DNA of 64,000 nucleotides from Methylopila sp. M107 (GTDB lineage: Bacteria > Pseudomonadota > Alphaproteobacteria > Rhizobiales > Methylopilaceae): positions 3,165,039 through 3,229,038 of the forward strand of contig NZ_ARWB01000001.1 of NCBI RefSeq assembly GCF_000384475.1. The letters are read 5' to 3'. The notes below the pieces were generated by a model. The model ran no database searches, had not been told where the DNA came from, and saw nothing but the letters and a program-made list of their open reading frames with translations. Made by a program: the position numbers and the translations under genes. Shown here piece by piece: positions 8,348-17,573 of this stretch. The first letter of the stretch is position 1. Every line of letters begins with the position of its first letter.

Positions 8348-9172
8348 ATGACCAGGGAACTTGAAAGACGAAGGCGCGGAAGACCAAAAGGTTTTCACGA
8401 AAGCAGTGTTGGGCCGATCCGGTCGATCGAGCGAGCTTTCGACGTGCTGGAGGTTCTCGCGTCGAGTGACGGCGTAACGCTATCAGAACTATCCGAACGG
8501 CTAGGGCAGTCGGTCACAACCATGCACCGCGTGCTGTCAACATTGGAGCGCCGGCGCTACGCCGAGCACGTCATCGATTGCCAGGAATGGCATGTCGGTT
8601 CGCAGGCTTTTCGCCTTGGCTCCAGCTTTCTTCGTCGCAACGACGTTGTCGAACAAAGCCGACCCGATATGCGAGAACTCATGCTTGCAACGGGAGAAAC
8701 GTCAAATCTCGGCATAGAGCGTCAGGGCGACGTGCTTTTCGTTAGCCAGATCGAGACACATGAGTCGATTCGGGCCTTTTTTCCTCCAGGCACGCTCTCC
8801 CCTCTACATGCTTCAGGTATAGGAAAAGCGTTGCTGAGCGCGTTTGACGCGCAGCGGCTCGCGCGATTTCTGCATACGACGGAGCTGACGTGCTTCACCG
8901 AAACGACAATCACGTCGCGCGACAAACTTGTCGACGAGGTACGACAGATCCAGGGACGCGGTTATGCCTTGGATAACGAAGAACGCTCGCTGGGAATGCG
9001 TTGCGTGGCCGCGTGCGTCACAGACATGTATGACGAAGTTGTCGCCGGCATCTCGGTCTCCGGGCCAGTGAGCCGGCTTCCACTAGCGGCGATTCCAGAG
9101 ATTGGGATGCTCGTTAAACAGGCGGCGCAACGGATTTCGGAGAAGATGGGCGCTTCCCAGTTCGATAAGTGA
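8348..9172 (+). CDS. bhcR: IclR-family regulator of the beta-hydroxyaspartate cycle
   Basis: Regulator of about 274 aa with a basic N-terminal arm (RRRRGRPKG), an IclR winged helix-turn-helix (SIERAFDVLEVLASSDGVT, then LGQSVTTMHRVLSTLERR), and a GAF-like effector domain containing HASGIGKALLSAF and the late GISVSGPVSRL segment. It is divergent from bhcABCD, the arrangement described for BhcR, which senses glyoxylate and controls the cycle genes. GTG 8345 and ATG 8348 are adjacent; ATG is preferred, with AGGGTGGG just upstream. It converges with glcF, with only 7 bases between stops. Confidence 0.9.
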   Translation: MTRELERRRRGRPKGFHESSVGPIRSIERAFDVLEVLASSDGVTLSELSERLGQSVTTMHRVLSTLERRRYAEHVIDCQEWHVGSQAFRLGSSFLRRNDVVEQSRPDMRELMLATGETSNLGIERQGDVLFVSQIETHESIRAFFPPGTLSPLHASGIGKALLSAFDAQRLARFLHTTELTCFTETTITSRDKLVDEVRQIQGRGYALDNEERSLGMRCVAACVTDMYDEVVAGISVSGPVSRLPLAAIPEIGMLVKQAAQRISEKMGASQFDK

Positions 9173-9179
9173 TCGATCC

Positions 9180-10502
9180 TTATGAACCCGATATTGTCGA
9201 ACTTTGTCCATGAATAACTGAGAGAACAGGAGGTTTTGGCCCGCCAGTCGCCCAGTCTAACAACTCGACAAGGTGCGCGACCGGAGCTTCGAGACTTGAA
9301 GCGATCTGCGTCATACATCCGATATTGCCAGCGCAAACGACGTCGGGATCTAGCTCGGCCAAAGTCTCAGCCTTGCGAGCACCGAGTTCGGTGGCGATCT
9401 TGGGCTGAAGAATGTTATAGACACCTGCCGAGCCGCAGCAGAGGTGACTGTTGGCAGGTTCGACGACCATGAAGCCCGCCTCCGCGAGAAGGTCTTTCGG
9501 CGCCGAAATGATCTGTTGACCGTGCTGGAGCGAGCAGGCGGCGTGATAGGCGACGCGAAGAGGTTCTGCGTGATCGGGAGCTTTAAGGCGCAACTCCCCT
9601 AGTAGCTCGGAGACGTCCTTCGTTGCTTTTGAGACCCGCGTCGCGGCATCCCCGAGCTCTTCGCTGCGGAACATATGGGCATAGTCCTTCATTGTTGTGC
9701 CGCATCCCGAAGTGTTGACGATGATCGCGTCCAGACCCTCGCCGTCCATCTCCGCAATGAACGCCCTGATATTGGCCGCCGCCGCCGCATGGCTTGCCCT
9801 AGTCTTTCCAAGATGATGGGTGAGCGCACCACAGCATCCAGCACCCTCGACGACGACGACCTCGCAGCCATGACGCGTCAGCAGGCGAATGGTCGCATCG
9901 TTGATGTCAGTGTTGAGGACGCGCTGGGCGCACCCAGTAAGCAGGGCAACGCGCCTGCGGCGGGTTCCCATCGCCTTAAAACGCTGCGGCTGGTCGTTAG
10001 CACTCGGCTTTGGCGTAGCCTTCGGCTGCAAGTCCAGCATTGCCCGCAAACGTGCATCCGGAACGAGGCCGCTTAAGGGTTTTACAAACCGGGCGAGCCT
10101 AAGAGAGAATCTGAAGCGAGCTGGGAAAGGCAGTATTTTCGCCAGCATCCATCGCAACAGCCTGTCGTCACAGCGACGACGGAATGTCCGCTCGATATGC
10201 GCGCGGGCGTGGTCAACCAAATGCATGTAATGGACGCCTGACGGACAAGTTGTCATGCAACTCAAGCAACTCAAGCACCGATCGATATGTGTTACGGTGC
10301 TCACCGCTGGAGCGTCTTCGCCCTCAAGCATTTCCTTTATCAGGTAGATGCGGCCCCGCGGACTATCAAGCTCGTCGCCTAAGACGGCGTAAGTGGGACA
10401 GGTGGCGGTGCAAAAGCCGCAGTGCACGCAGGAGCGCAGAATTTCATTCGAGCGACTGATGTCCGGATCGGCGAGTTCTGCGAGCGAAAATGTCGTCTGC
10501 AT
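9180..10502 (-). CDS. glcF: Glycolate oxidase iron-sulfur subunit
   Basis: Electron-transfer subunit (440 aa) of the membrane-associated glycolate oxidase GlcDEF, which oxidises glycolate to glyoxylate. Two [4Fe-4S] motifs lie near the N-terminus, CVHCGFCTATCPTY and CLSCLSCMTTCPSGV, followed by two CCG domains carrying GCCG (VEGAGCCGALTHHLG) and LCCGSAG. It is the third gene of glcDEF, with one base between the glcE stop and this start. The glyoxylate produced is the substrate of the adjacent bhc cycle. Confidence 0.95.
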   Translation of the reverse strand: MQTTFSLAELADPDISRSNEILRSCVHCGFCTATCPTYAVLGDELDSPRGRIYLIKEMLEGEDAPAVSTVTHIDRCLSCLSCMTTCPSGVHYMHLVDHARAHIERTFRRRCDDRLLRWMLAKILPFPARFRFSLRLARFVKPLSGLVPDARLRAMLDLQPKATPKPSANDQPQRFKAMGTRRRRVALLTGCAQRVLNTDINDATIRLLTRHGCEVVVVEGAGCCGALTHHLGKTRASHAAAAANIRAFIAEMDGEGLDAIIVNTSGCGTTMKDYAHMFRSEELGDAATRVSKATKDVSELLGELRLKAPDHAEPLRVAYHAACSLQHGQQIISAPKDLLAEAGFMVVEPANSHLCCGSAGVYNILQPKIATELGARKAETLAELDPDVVCAGNIGCMTQIASSLEAPVAHLVELLDWATGGPKPPVLSVIHGQSSTISGS

Positions 10503-10503
10503 C

Positions 10504-11658
10504 CTAGTCGCCCATCAGCCCAGGATTGAGAATGCCAGCCGGATCAAACGTCCGACGTAAGTCGGATGCGATTGAGGCGATGACCGGTTTCTCAGGTGTG
10601 AAAACGAACTCGTCGCTCGCAAGACTTCCCCTTCGCACTAGCGTTGCGTGCCCTGGAGAGGCGATTGCTCTGATGATTTTTCCTGCGACCGAACCAGCGT
10701 ACCAGATTAACCCTCCGCCCCAGTCGAGCGACGTTGCTCCGCCTCGGGCTTCGAGGGCGTCGGTCACGCGCGGGGCGTCGGTTGGCTTCACGATAATCCG
10801 CCAGAGAGGCTCCGAGGTGTCGCCGAAATGCTCAACATCTCGAAATCGCCGCCACAGCGCCCGGCTCCCTGCGCCATCGAGGATGTCGGGTTGCTGCGCG
10901 GAAAAAAGCTCCTGAAGCCGTCTGCACCTGTGGGCTACCTGTGCCGCAAGTCCTTCTACTCTGAGTAGCGCAACACCGGCGAAATAGGCTGCGCCTGAAA
11001 TCTCGAATGGCGTTCCGAGCGCTTTGGAAAAGAGACCGACCGCGCCATGGACGTCTAGGCCGGCGAATACAATCGTTGCTTCTTGCTCAGACAGCGGCAG
11101 CGTTTTGAAGGCGACTTCGGTCAGCACGCCAAGCACGCCATGTGAACCGCAAAGTAGCTTCGTGAGATCGAGCCCTGTCACGTTCTTCATGACGCGGCCG
11201 CCGCTCTGAAGCGATCGACCGGCGCCGTCGATGAATTTTACGCCGAGCAGATGGTCGCGACAGGCTCCAGTTTGGATCCTCCGGGGACCAGACATGTTGC
11301 TCGCAACGACGCTGCCTATCGTTGACACACCTGTCGTTCCGAGCGCCGGACCGGAATCCATCGGTTCAAACGCCAGCGATTGCCCTGCGGCCTCTGTCAA
11401 AGCACGGATCTCCGCCAACGGTGCGCCAGCCCGAGCAATCAGCGTTAGCTCGCCAGGTTCGTAGCTAACAACGCCGGTCAACTGGCGCGTGCTTAAGCTT
11501 GCGTCTGAGCGTGTGTCGATCGAGGCGATGCGCGTCCCGCCACCCTCGACCCGCACCGGCAGTTTGTTCGCCGACCGCTCCACGAGGATTTCGACGAGTT
11601 GGCGCTCGTCGTCAGGGCTAAATAGCGCTCGTTCCACGCGCAGCCGGGACGGGATCAT
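10504..11658 (-). CDS. glcE: Glycolate oxidase FAD-binding subunit
   Basis: Subunit E of glycolate oxidase (384 aa), an FAD-binding type 4 protein related to GlcD but shorter, as is typical. Visible features are the N-terminal PVRVEGGGTRIA segment, the FAD-binding GTTGVSTIGSVVASNMSGPRR region, GGRVMKNVTGLDLTKLLCGS, and a C-terminal FDPAGILNPGLM motif. The start overlaps the glcD stop (ATGA), indicating translational coupling. It probably forms a GlcDE heterodimer that hands electrons to GlcF. Confidence 0.95.
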   Translation of the reverse strand: MIPSRLRVERALFSPDDERQLVEILVERSANKLPVRVEGGGTRIASIDTRSDASLSTRQLTGVVSYEPGELTLIARAGAPLAEIRALTEAAGQSLAFEPMDSGPALGTTGVSTIGSVVASNMSGPRRIQTGACRDHLLGVKFIDGAGRSLQSGGRVMKNVTGLDLTKLLCGSHGVLGVLTEVAFKTLPLSEQEATIVFAGLDVHGAVGLFSKALGTPFEISGAAYFAGVALLRVEGLAAQVAHRCRRLQELFSAQQPDILDGAGSRALWRRFRDVEHFGDTSEPLWRIIVKPTDAPRVTDALEARGGATSLDWGGGLIWYAGSVAGKIIRAIASPGHATLVRRGSLASDEFVFTPEKPVIASIASDLRRTFDPAGILNPGLMGD

Positions 11659-13112
11659 TGCATGCGGCTTCCAGGTTCCCGGAACGCCTGGCTAAGGGCG
11701 AGCGGGAATACCTTCGAGGGATTCATCAGCCACGACGGATCAAAAACGCATTTGATTTCCATTTGCGCCATGAGATCGTCCACCGTGAACTGGCGGGACA
11801 TTAGTTCGCGTTTCTCTATCCCGACGCCATGCTCACCGGACAGGCATCCTCCCACATCGACGCAGAGTGTAAGGATGTCCACGCCGAACGCCTCGGCGCG
11901 TTCAAGATCGCCCGGCTTATTGGCGTCAAAAATGATCAGAGGGTGCATGTTGCCGTCGCCGGCATGAAACACGTTGGCCACCTCAAGCCCGTAGACCTGC
12001 GACAGCTCGCGGATGCGGCGGAGTACAAATGGCAGCTTCGAGATCGGAACGGTGCCGTCGAGGCAAATATAGTCGCCAAGACGCCCCATGGCGCCGAATG
12101 CTCCCTTGCGCCCCTTCCAGATCGCCGCGGTCTCGGACGGCCCTCCACTGCTACGAAGCTCTATGGGACGAAGCGGCTCAGCGGCCGCGCGGACCCTTGC
12201 GATCTGATCTTCGATCTCGATCTCCGAACCTTCGACTTCGACGATGAGCAATGCCCCACAATCGGGATAGTCAACGTTCGCGAAGGCCTTCACCGCACGA
12301 ATGCACACGTCGTCCATGTACTCTATCGCGACAGGGAGAACGCCGGAACGGATAATGCCCGCCACGCATTCTCCAGCGGTTTCCGCGTCGGCGAATGCAA
12401 TGAGCGTCGGTCTGGCGCCTTCCGGCCGCGGCAAAATCTTCAGCGTCGCCTCGGTGACGATGCCGAGCTGCCCTTCCGACCCGCAAATAAGACCTAAAAG
12501 ATCGAGCCCGGGCGCGGTGAGTTCGGGTCCTCCGATGTCAATAATCTCGCCGCCGGGGAGCACCATCCTGACCCCCAAAAGGTTGTTGGTAGTGACCCCG
12601 TATTTCAGGCAATGCGCGCCGCCAGAGTTCATCGCGATGTTGCCCGCGATCGTGCAGGCGAGCTGAGAGGACGGATCTGGCGCGTAGAAGAAGCCGCGCG
12701 AGGCGAGTGCGGCGCTCACTGCGAGGTTGGTCACACCCGTCTGAACGCGAATGAATCTGTTTGCTGTGTCGATCTCAATGACATCGCGCAATCGAAGTGT
12801 GGCGATCACGACACTGTCTTCGGTCGGCAGTGCGCCGCCGGCCAACGAGGTTCCTGCCCCGCGCGGCACCACCGGAACACGCAGTCGAGCACAGATCCCC
12901 AGCGCGGCCGCCAACTCCTCGGTGGTCGTCGGAAGAATGACCGCCAGTGGCGGGCACCGGTAGGCGGTGAGCGCGTCGCACTCATATGCCTTTGTCTCAG
13001 CTGGATCAGAGATTACAGCGTCCGGCGGCAGGCAAGACCGGAGCGCGGAGACGATCGCCTGACGATTGGCCAACACCCCTCTGTCGGGGGCGGGCATTTC
13101 GATCATCGACAT
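11655..13112 (-). CDS. glcD: Glycolate oxidase catalytic FAD subunit
   Basis: Catalytic flavoprotein of glycolate oxidase (485 aa), a vanillyl-alcohol-oxidase-fold enzyme. Motifs include PVVPRGAGTSLAGGALP (FAD pyrophosphate loop), ACTIAGNIAMNSGGAHCLKYG, LLGLICGSEGQLGIVTEATL, and the C-terminal VFHAGDGNMHPLI plus GGCLSGEHGVGIEKR, which carry the active-site histidines. It is the first gene of a tightly packed glcDEF transcript. No strong ribosome site precedes the ATG, and the in-frame ATG two codons later is also possible. Lactate or D-2-hydroxyglutarate dehydrogenases share the fold, but the DEF trio argues for glycolate. Confidence 0.95.
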   Translation of the reverse strand: MSMIEMPAPDRGVLANRQAIVSALRSCLPPDAVISDPAETKAYECDALTAYRCPPLAVILPTTTEELAAALGICARLRVPVVPRGAGTSLAGGALPTEDSVVIATLRLRDVIEIDTANRFIRVQTGVTNLAVSAALASRGFFYAPDPSSQLACTIAGNIAMNSGGAHCLKYGVTTNNLLGVRMVLPGGEIIDIGGPELTAPGLDLLGLICGSEGQLGIVTEATLKILPRPEGARPTLIAFADAETAGECVAGIIRSGVLPVAIEYMDDVCIRAVKAFANVDYPDCGALLIVEVEGSEIEIEDQIARVRAAAEPLRPIELRSSGGPSETAAIWKGRKGAFGAMGRLGDYICLDGTVPISKLPFVLRRIRELSQVYGLEVANVFHAGDGNMHPLIIFDANKPGDLERAEAFGVDILTLCVDVGGCLSGEHGVGIEKRELMSRQFTVDDLMAQMEIKCVFDPSWLMNPSKVFPLALSQAFREPGSRMQ

Positions 13113-13115
13113 ATT

Positions 13116-13947
13116 TCAGGTTCCAAGATGAAGAGAAATGGTCGCGCGCATCTCTGAGACGCCGGTTTCGGACAATCGTGATCGGCTGCGGCATGGGCTC
13201 GATGCGAAGGAATTCAGCAATTTCCGACGCGACCTGTTCCCAGCGTAGGCCCAGTCAGTTCGGCCATTCTTCTCGGCGCGGTCGGCTACTAGGTTCCAGT
13301 CGTATTCGACCGTCCGGAAAGTCCCGCTGATGGCTTCGTCCTCGATGTCCAGCAGAGCATGCCGGACATGTGGCGATCCGGTTGCCCACTGAAACTGCTG
13401 CTGAACGCTCAGGTACGCCCGCCAGCCCACGTTTCCGGGATTGACCACAGGAACGCCGGTATCTGTAACGACCTCGCACGCTGTACGGCTGTGGGCGCAC
13501 AAAACCAATCTGGGTTTGGCATCGCCCAGACGCGCCGAGATGGACGCTGCGCGCGGGCGTTAGACCTCCGCCTCCAACGTCCTCCGTCAGGAACGCATTG
13601 TCGTCACTTGGAGTCCCGAGAGCGCAAAGAGCGTCTTCGATCGTCAGGCTTACCGGCAGCATGGCCAGCCATTGACGATCCTCATAGCCCAATTGCGCCC
13701 ATGTCCAACTGTCCGACCGCCCAAGCCTCCCATCATCAGAAAAACCAACGAGGCGATCGCGGTTGCTACAGACTGTACGCCACTCGAGCCTTTGTAGGAG
13801 ATCGAAGGTTTCCAGCGGCCAGAGCGGCCCGAAGACGCAATCGCCTAAATAAACGACCACGTCGGCCGAGGCTGCAGTCAAATCAGAAATGACCTTCTGC
13901 AGCGCGGCGAAATTGCCGTGGATGTCGGAAACGACTGCGATTCGCAT
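13116..13947 (-). pseudogene. Frameshifted metallophosphoesterase (calcineurin-like, YfcE type)
   Basis: The N-terminal half reads in one frame from ATG 13947: MRIAVVSDIHGNFAAL, the metal-binding motif of this family, then YLGDCVFGPLWP and CSNRDRLV. After about position 13575 the homology moves to another frame, giving ARLGDAKPRLVLCAHSRTA, then PVVNPGNVGWRAY and the usual end segment NGRTDWA. A TAA stop sits in the second frame just before the join, so a single read-through product cannot form. A further phase change may occur near 13245. Family members are about 240-250 aa phosphodiesterases or phosphatases of unknown substrate. It lies just upstream of glcD on the same strand. Confidence 0.8.
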
Positions 13948-14339
13948 GATCAGGTCGCCTCAAGACTTAGCGGATGGCAGGTAGAACCGAATAGTCGGAA
14001 ATTACGCCATCATCCGTACAAATCCGAATGACTGACGGACTCAAATATATATATACTATATGCTTCGAATTATCATAATATAGGAATTTATTGTAGTAAA
14101 TGTTCAAGCATCAGGCGAGCTCAATCCGTATGTCTTTGTATATCAAGGCGATATCAGTTTCAGGCTGATTGGGTCCAATTCATAATTGTTTGAGGCGTAT
14201 CGAAAAAATCTATGCCCCTGATCTTACCTCACGCGAAGCGCGCTGACTAAGTTCAATGTCACCGCGCCTCGCGAGCTTGTTCTGCCTAAACAATCACTTA
14301 CGTGGCGTCAGCCGTTGCAAGCCCGGACCAAGCTCGCCT
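13948..14339. other. AT-rich intergenic region; nothing assignable
   Basis: About 390 bp with runs such as 14044-14060 (alternating A/T) and no gene. It contains the end of the SDR transcript and the promoter of the broken phosphoesterase. No clear hairpin-plus-T terminator was found. Confidence 0.4.
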
Positions 14340-15101
14340 TTACTTGCCGCCGGTCACGTCCAGGTAGGTATTCGTGATGAACGAGGCTTCAGAACTTGCA
14401 AGCCAGAGGATCGCTTGTGCGACCTCTTCTGGCTGCCCCCCTCTGCCCATAGGGATGGAGTCCCTGACCCTATCCACTCGACCGGGCTCACCGCCACTGG
14501 CGTGCATTTCGGTGTAGATGTGCCCCGGGCGAATACAGGCCACGCGGATACCCTCGCGGGCGACCTCCTTCGCGAACCCCGTCGTGAATGTCTCTAGAGC
14601 GCCCTTTGACGCGGCATAGTCCACATACTCGTTTGGGCTGCCGAGCCGTGCCGATGCAGAGGAGATGTTGATGACGACGCCGCCGCGACCGTTGTGGCGG
14701 GTCGACATTCGCTTGATCGCCTGCTGCGCGCACAGGATTGGCCCGATTGAGTTGACCGCGAAAATGCGCTGCATTCGCTCGAAGCTTAAATCCTCTAGCC
14801 TGGACTGTTTCGCAATGATCGCGGCGTTGTTCACGAGAACGTCGAGACGACCAAATTTATTGTCGACTTCGGCGAAAAGCTCGATGACGTCCTTTGGATC
14901 TGCGCTATCAGCCCGAACAGGCAAAGCTTTCCGACCAGCCGCTTCGACGTCGGATGCGACAGCTTCAGCGGCTGCTTTGTCGGAGATGTAGCTGATCGCC
15001 ACATCGTAACCGCGCTGTGCAGCTAACCGTGCAGTCGCGGCGCCCATGCCACGGCTTCCGCCCGTAATTAATATTACCGGGGCACTGTTCTCGCTGCTCA
15101 T
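14340..15101 (-). CDS. SDR-family NAD(P)-dependent oxidoreductase
   Basis: Classical short-chain dehydrogenase/reductase of about 253 aa. It has the cofactor motif ITGGSRGMGAATARLA, the NNAAI motif, a catalytic Ser in VINISSASARLG and the YVDYAASKGAL motif holding Tyr and Lys. ATG 15101 is preferred because GGAGG lies 11 bases upstream; a GTG six codons earlier overlaps that ribosome site. The substrate is unknown. Its position inside the phosphonate/C2 block suggests a role with a hydroxylated intermediate, but nothing specific can be read. Confidence 0.88.
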   Translation of the reverse strand: MSSENSAPVILITGGSRGMGAATARLAAQRGYDVAISYISDKAAAEAVASDVEAAGRKALPVRADSADPKDVIELFAEVDNKFGRLDVLVNNAAIIAKQSRLEDLSFERMQRIFAVNSIGPILCAQQAIKRMSTRHNGRGGVVINISSASARLGSPNEYVDYAASKGALETFTTGFAKEVAREGIRVACIRPGHIYTEMHASGGEPGRVDRVRDSIPMGRGGQPEEVAQAILWLASSEASFITNTYLDVTGGK

Positions 15102-15236
15102 ATTATTCGTATCCTCCACCTTATGTAAAATATTTAGATCTCAACGCTTAAACAAGCATATAGCAGATATAAATAGTCCTGACCGAGATTTAAAATAGAT
15201 ATTTTATTTGCTATCATTCAAAAATTAGATACAAAA

Positions 15237-16409
15237 CTAAGCTGATTTAAGTCGTTGTGCGAGGAGTCCCGCGATCGGGAGAGTCGCGAGTGCTGTACTT
15301 GCAGCGCACGATATACCCCACGACTTTCCCGCCGCGTCGCCGACCAGTCCGAAAATCACAGGAGCTAGCGCACCGGAGCCTGAGACGATTGTGTAAAAGA
15401 GCGCGAAAGCATGTTCCACGCGTCCGTCGGGAGCGATTTCGGGCACAGTCCCGTATAGCACCGAGGACGTGCCATTCAGTGCCAAGCCAACCATTGGAAG
15501 GAGAAGCAGCGTCGGCGTCAAAGGCAACGCGATCGTCGCGAATATCAACGCCGCCGTCGCGCCTTCAGTTAGCAGCACCGTTCGGAAGACACCGATACGC
15601 GCGCCCAGCCAAGCGCACGCGAATTTTCCGAGCGCTCCGCCGATGAACACCGTGGCGAGGGAAGTGCCAATCGTCGCAAGAGGCGCCCCTTTGGCCTGCA
15701 GCACGAAGGGCAGGAACGTTAGGAAGCCCATCCGGGCAGCGGTATCCAGCCCGCCAATCGCGCAAAGAAGTCGAAAACTGCGGTGATCGCCCGTCGGCGC
15801 AGCGAAACGATCGGGTTTCTCAACGATCGTCACCTGGATCCTCGGCATTAACGCTACCGCCGTCGCTGCGAGTACGCCCAAGATGGCCACCAGCCATAAT
15901 GCCTGCCGCCAGGCCATCAACGTGATGAGCAGGGATGTCAACGCGGGCAAAGTCGCTTTGCCGAGATCCCCGGAGAAATTGTAGGCGCCAATTGGACCTC
16001 GCGCCGCTCCCTTGAAAGCCCGCGACACCGCAGCCGACGCAATAGGGTGCTGGGTGCTCGATCCGGCTCCACACAATGCCAGTCCGGCGCACAGACCAAC
16101 GGCTCCACCCGAATATCCCGCCACGGCATAGCCGAGCGCAGATAGCAGCGTGCCCGCTGCCAAAATCCGGCGACCATCGATTCTTTCGGCAAGTCGTCCC
16201 GCAGGCACCTGCAGCGTAGCCATGACGCCGGAGTAAATACCGCGAAGCAACGCGAGCACGCTGTAGCTCAGTCCAAACTCCGCCTGCCATATCGGTAAAA
16301 GGACGTATATCAGATCAGTATATCCATCATGCAGAGCGTGCACGACGCCAGCAACTACAAGCGTACGACTGGGAGCGGACGACCGCTCCTTTGAAATGTT
16401 AGAAGACAT
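15237..16409 (-). CDS. MFS exporter of the fosmidomycin-resistance (Fsr) type
   Basis: Twelve-segment major facilitator protein of about 390 aa. The first segment, VVAGVVHALHDGYTDLIYVL, and the following LPIWQAEFGLSYSVLALLR resemble the Fsr fosmidomycin-efflux family, which exports a phosphonate antibiotic. Start choice is uncertain: ATG 16409 gives a conventional short N-terminus, while ATG 16454 adds 15 residues; neither has a clear ribosome site. It is divergent from a LysR gene about 100 bp away, a common exporter/regulator pairing. In this block it could remove toxic phosphonates or act as an importer. The Fsr link is family-level inference. Confidence 0.8.
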   Translation of the reverse strand: MSSNISKERSSAPSRTLVVAGVVHALHDGYTDLIYVLLPIWQAEFGLSYSVLALLRGIYSGVMATLQVPAGRLAERIDGRRILAAGTLLSALGYAVAGYSGGAVGLCAGLALCGAGSSTQHPIASAAVSRAFKGAARGPIGAYNFSGDLGKATLPALTSLLITLMAWRQALWLVAILGVLAATAVALMPRIQVTIVEKPDRFAAPTGDHRSFRLLCAIGGLDTAARMGFLTFLPFVLQAKGAPLATIGTSLATVFIGGALGKFACAWLGARIGVFRTVLLTEGATAALIFATIALPLTPTLLLLPMVGLALNGTSSVLYGTVPEIAPDGRVEHAFALFYTIVSGSGALAPVIFGLVGDAAGKSWGISCAASTALATLPIAGLLAQRLKSA

Positions 16410-16505
16410 CGAATTTTCGGCCACGAGGAGGTGGCAAGTTGCGCCGAACCCCATAATGCGACAAACGATTTTTCCTGACCCATCGCGTGAGAAAATCTGA
16501 CGTCA

Positions 16506-17390
16506 ATGAGTCGACGCCTTCCTCCCATGAACGCACTGAGGGCTTTTGAAGCCGTCGGTCGCCATTTGAGTTTCACGCGCGCAGCGAGAGAGCTCAACGT
16601 TACGCACGGAGCGCTGAGCCGTCAGGTCCGACTCTTGGAGGAATGGTTCGGGCGCGCGCTTTTCAAGCGTGGAAACCGTCGAATCGACCTTACCGAAAGC
16701 GGCGCAGCCTATCTGGTTGAAATCAGCGCCGCGTTGGATCGAATCACAGCTGCGACCACTCGGCAGTTTGAGCACCACGAGGTCCGACTGTTGCAGGTAA
16801 ACGCCTTGGCCACCTTTACGCTGCGCTGGCTCATTCCCCGTCTGTCCTCGTTCCAGCGCCGGCATCCGGGCGTTGAAGTACGGGTGACGACCTCCAATAC
16901 GCCCTTGCATGATCTTCGAGGTCCTTACGACGTCGCGATACGCGGCGGACCCGATCGCATCCCGGCTCACGTCGTGCAGAAATTCCTTTCAGAGACGCGC
17001 ATCCCTGTCTGCAGCCCAAAGCTTCTCGAACAAAGACCGATATGTCATCCCCGTGACCTCGCCAAACATACGCTGCTTCATGCCGCAACCCTTCCCGAGG
17101 TCTGGTCCCAATGGCTCGTGGCAGCACGGGTCTCGAACTTGAAACCGGCCGGCTCGGTCACCCTCGAGCATTTTTATCTGACGCTTCAAGCGGCGCTAGA
17201 TGGAGTTGGCGTCGCCATGGGACCGACGGCGCTGGTCGCGGACGACGTTCTGGCTGGCCGCCTCGTTATGCCTTTCGCCGAGCCTGCGCTTCCGGCCAGA
17301 AGCTATTTCACCTACGTCCCAAATGATTGCGCGGAAGATCCGGCAGTGAGATCGTTTTGCGAGTGGTTACGTCGAATATCGTTGGCGTGA
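16506..17390 (+). CDS. LysR-family regulator (GcvA/AmpR-like)
   Basis: LysR-type regulator of 294 aa. The N-terminal helix-turn-helix reads LSFTRAARELNVTHGALSRQVRLLEE, with the GcvA-style lead PPMNALRAFEAVGRH. The effector domain includes FTLRWLIPRLSSFQRRHPGVEVR and the late LDGVGVAMGPTALVADDVLAGRLV motif. It is divergent from the Fsr-like MFS gene and upstream of the phosphonate transcript starting at 17574, so it may control either. The effector cannot be inferred from sequence. Confidence 0.9.
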   Translation: MSRRLPPMNALRAFEAVGRHLSFTRAARELNVTHGALSRQVRLLEEWFGRALFKRGNRRIDLTESGAAYLVEISAALDRITAATTRQFEHHEVRLLQVNALATFTLRWLIPRLSSFQRRHPGVEVRVTTSNTPLHDLRGPYDVAIRGGPDRIPAHVVQKFLSETRIPVCSPKLLEQRPICHPRDLAKHTLLHAATLPEVWSQWLVAARVSNLKPAGSVTLEHFYLTLQAALDGVGVAMGPTALVADDVLAGRLVMPFAEPALPARSYFTYVPNDCAEDPAVRSFCEWLRRISLA

Positions 17391-17573
17391 GCGAGGACTT
17401 CCGCGCAACTGAAGCTGCGCGACGGATCGCAAGCTTCGCCGAAATGCGGCGCTCCAGATCAATTCGGTTCTCGAGCATACAAATTTTGTATGGGGCCGAA
17501 AGAACTATCAATTGGACCGTGCAAAAGCTTTCGTGTCCATGCTCCGCGATAACAAAAACGTGGAGCGACGCCA

